From positions 4,464,001 through 4,528,000 of the forward strand of contig NZ_CP151996.1 in the NCBI RefSeq assembly GCF_038593855.1: a stretch of DNA of 64,000 nt. The letters run 5' to 3'. A program made the position numbers and the translations under genes. This stretch comes from Lysinibacillus sp. FSL M8-0337. GTDB lineage: Bacteria; Bacillota; Bacilli; Bacillales_A; Planococcaceae. The notes under the pieces were generated by a model. The model worked only from the letters and a program-made list of their open reading frames with translations. It was not told the origin of the DNA and made no database searches. Shown here one piece after another: positions 63,190 to 64,000 of this stretch (the first letter of the stretch is position 1; each line of letters opens with the position of its first letter).

Positions 63190-63385
63190 GACAAAAGAGA
63201 AAAAGTGTTAGATTGACTCAAATCAATCTAACACTTTTTACTATGTCCGTTGTTGTCCGCTACGGCGGACGCTTTCCGCGGGCACACCGTAAGCCGCAAC
63301 CCTCGCTGTCGCGCGGCTTGTTGCGTCTTACGTGCTGTGCGTTCCCGCAGGAGTCGCCCGCCTTCGCTACCAACAACTATAAGGT
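63190..63385. repeat. Interspersed repeat element, inverted relative of the one at 14060-14247
   Basis: It begins about 14 bases after the yitT-like stop with AGCTTGGACAAAAGAG, runs through a terminator hairpin and a GC-rich core (CCGCTACGGCGGACGC, CCGTAAGCCGCAACCC), and ends near CCAACAAC. Read in reverse complement it aligns along its length with 14060-14240. No open frame is present. Confidence 0.75.
63200..63239 (+). terminator. Repeat-borne terminator of the yitT-like gene
   Basis: AAAAAGTGTTAGATTGA and TCAATCTAACACTTTTT form the stem, loop CTCAAA. Confidence 0.85.
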
Positions 63386-63458
63386 TCCATTCATTTTAAA
63401 CAGTGGAGATTTACGAATACCGTTTTCCCTCTTTTTAAAATTGATCCTCGCCTCTTGA
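63386..63458. other. Short spacer before the purA stop codon
   Basis: No feature is seen beyond a weak T-rich tract. Confidence 0.4.
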
Positions 63459-64000
63459 TTATGCTTCCCAAATATCTACTAATACATTTGTTTGTTCACG
63501 ACCAGGGCCGACAGAGAAGGTAGCAATTTGAATGCCCGTTAATTCACTTACACGTTCTACATAGCGTCGTGCATTCTCTGGTAACTCTTCTAATGTGCGG
63601 CAGCCTGTAACATCTTCTGACCAGCCTGGAAGCTCCTCATAAATAGGTTCGCATTGTTCAATAATATGAAGGTTTGCTGGGTACTCTGTAATTGTTTCAT
63701 CTTTATATTTATAAGCTGTACAAATTTTTACAGTGTCTAAACCTGATAAAACATCGATTGAATTTAATGCTAAATGCGTAATACCACTTACACGACGTGA
63801 ATGGCGAACGACAACTGTATCAAACCAGCCTACACGACGAGGGCGTCCAGTCGTTGTACCGTATTCGCGACCTACTTCACGGATTTGCTGGCCAACTTCG
63901 TCAAATAATTCAGTTGGGAATGGACCATCTCCTACACGTGATGTATAGGCTTTACATACACCAATAACACTTGAAACTTTTGATGGGCCAATACCTGCAC
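63459..64000 (-). CDS. purA: Adenylosuccinate synthetase, N-terminal part beyond the window
   Basis: The visible C-terminal 180 residues of PurA include [32 protein letters not shown] (base and IMP recognition), [21 protein letters not shown] (split), and the terminal [16 protein letters not shown]. PurA makes adenylosuccinate from IMP, aspartate and GTP in AMP synthesis. The stop is TAA at 63459-63461. The gene runs off the window end, so its start and regulation are not visible. Confidence 0.97.
   Translation of the reverse strand, partial: AGIGPSKVSSVIGVCKAYTSRVGDGPFPTELFDEVGQQIREVGREYGTTTGRPRRVGWFDTVVVRHSRRVSGITHLALNSIDVLSGLDTVKICTAYKYKDETITEYPANLHIIEQCEPIYEELPGWSEDVTGCRTLEELPENARRYVERVSELTGIQIATFSVGPGREQTNVLVDIWEA

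Noticed and set aside
63213..63458. Open frame within the repeat downstream of the yitT-like gene
   Set aside because: It lies across a terminator hairpin and a GC-rich repeat core. The homologous repeat at 14060 does not keep the frame.
1..64000. CRISPR arrays, tRNA or rRNA genes and prophage genes
   Set aside because: No regularly spaced direct repeats, no cloverleaf with TTCGANTC arm, no rRNA conserved blocks, and no integrase, terminase or capsid genes were seen.

Overview
This window comes from a low-GC, spore-forming member of the Bacillales. The best match is Lysinibacillus or a close relative, although no 16S or other direct species marker is present. Three things support this. First, the order purA, yitT-like gene, LysM/M23 peptidase, walR-walK-walH-walI-walJ, htrC, cxxH/cxxC gene, rlmH is the origin-proximal neighbourhood of the Bacillales. 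Second, the LysM-M14 enzyme at 25216 has the architecture and length of endopeptidase I of Lysinibacillus (Bacillus) sphaericus. Third, a gamma-type SASP-like gene is present. No rRNA, tRNA, CRISPR array, prophage or intact insertion sequence was seen.

Layout. 0-10.3 kb: a truncated LysR regulator divergent from a CofE-like gene, then an M20 amidohydrolase with a YfcC-type carrier, a DUF4184 membrane protein, and a sulfur/cystine-type ABC operon headed by a YdbM-like flavoprotein. 10.5-19.7 kb: ordinary single genes, including an FG-GAP/VCBS protein, two VOC proteins, a chemoreceptor, guaC, psiE, an Eis-type acetyltransferase and a HAAS membrane protein. 20-25 kb: a signalling cluster of response regulator-PP2C phosphatase, CheR methyltransferase and CHASE3/GAF hybrid kinase. 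25.2-31.1 kb: endopeptidase I; a PadR/HAAS/2TM-repeat/serine hydrolase operon; and a MarR regulator beside a bactofilin-like pair. 31-39 kb: an MFS exporter, a ccdA-tlpA-msrAB redox-repair operon, a YesN/YesM-type two-component system, a SASP-like gene, a small membrane protein of 49 residues and an unknown protein. 39-43.5 kb: helD, a promoter-plus-terminator unit that looks like a small RNA, and a tetR/SDR pair. 43.6-52.1 kb: an AT-rich accessory stretch with a DUF2920 protein, a DUF2085/zinc-ribbon/TM2 membrane-protein cluster, a MerR-ABC exporter operon and an orphan 771-residue protein with a HEPN-like RNxxxH motif. 52.3-64 kb: the conserved wal region, with a DnaA-box cluster around rlmH.

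The most promising undescribed element is the orphan 771-residue protein at 49780-52095. It is very AT-rich, isolated between core genes, and carries a candidate HEPN RNase motif and a candidate Cys/His metal site. Other points of interest are the putative ~150-nt RNA at 41623-41770, the DnaA-box cluster at 52788-53203, an exact 51-residue two-TM repeat, paired AT-rich MarR-type operators, and families of interspersed GC-rich repeats that sit directly after stop codons. Many gene starts were moved from the longest reading frame to the codon with a properly spaced ribosome-binding site; these changes are stated per gene.
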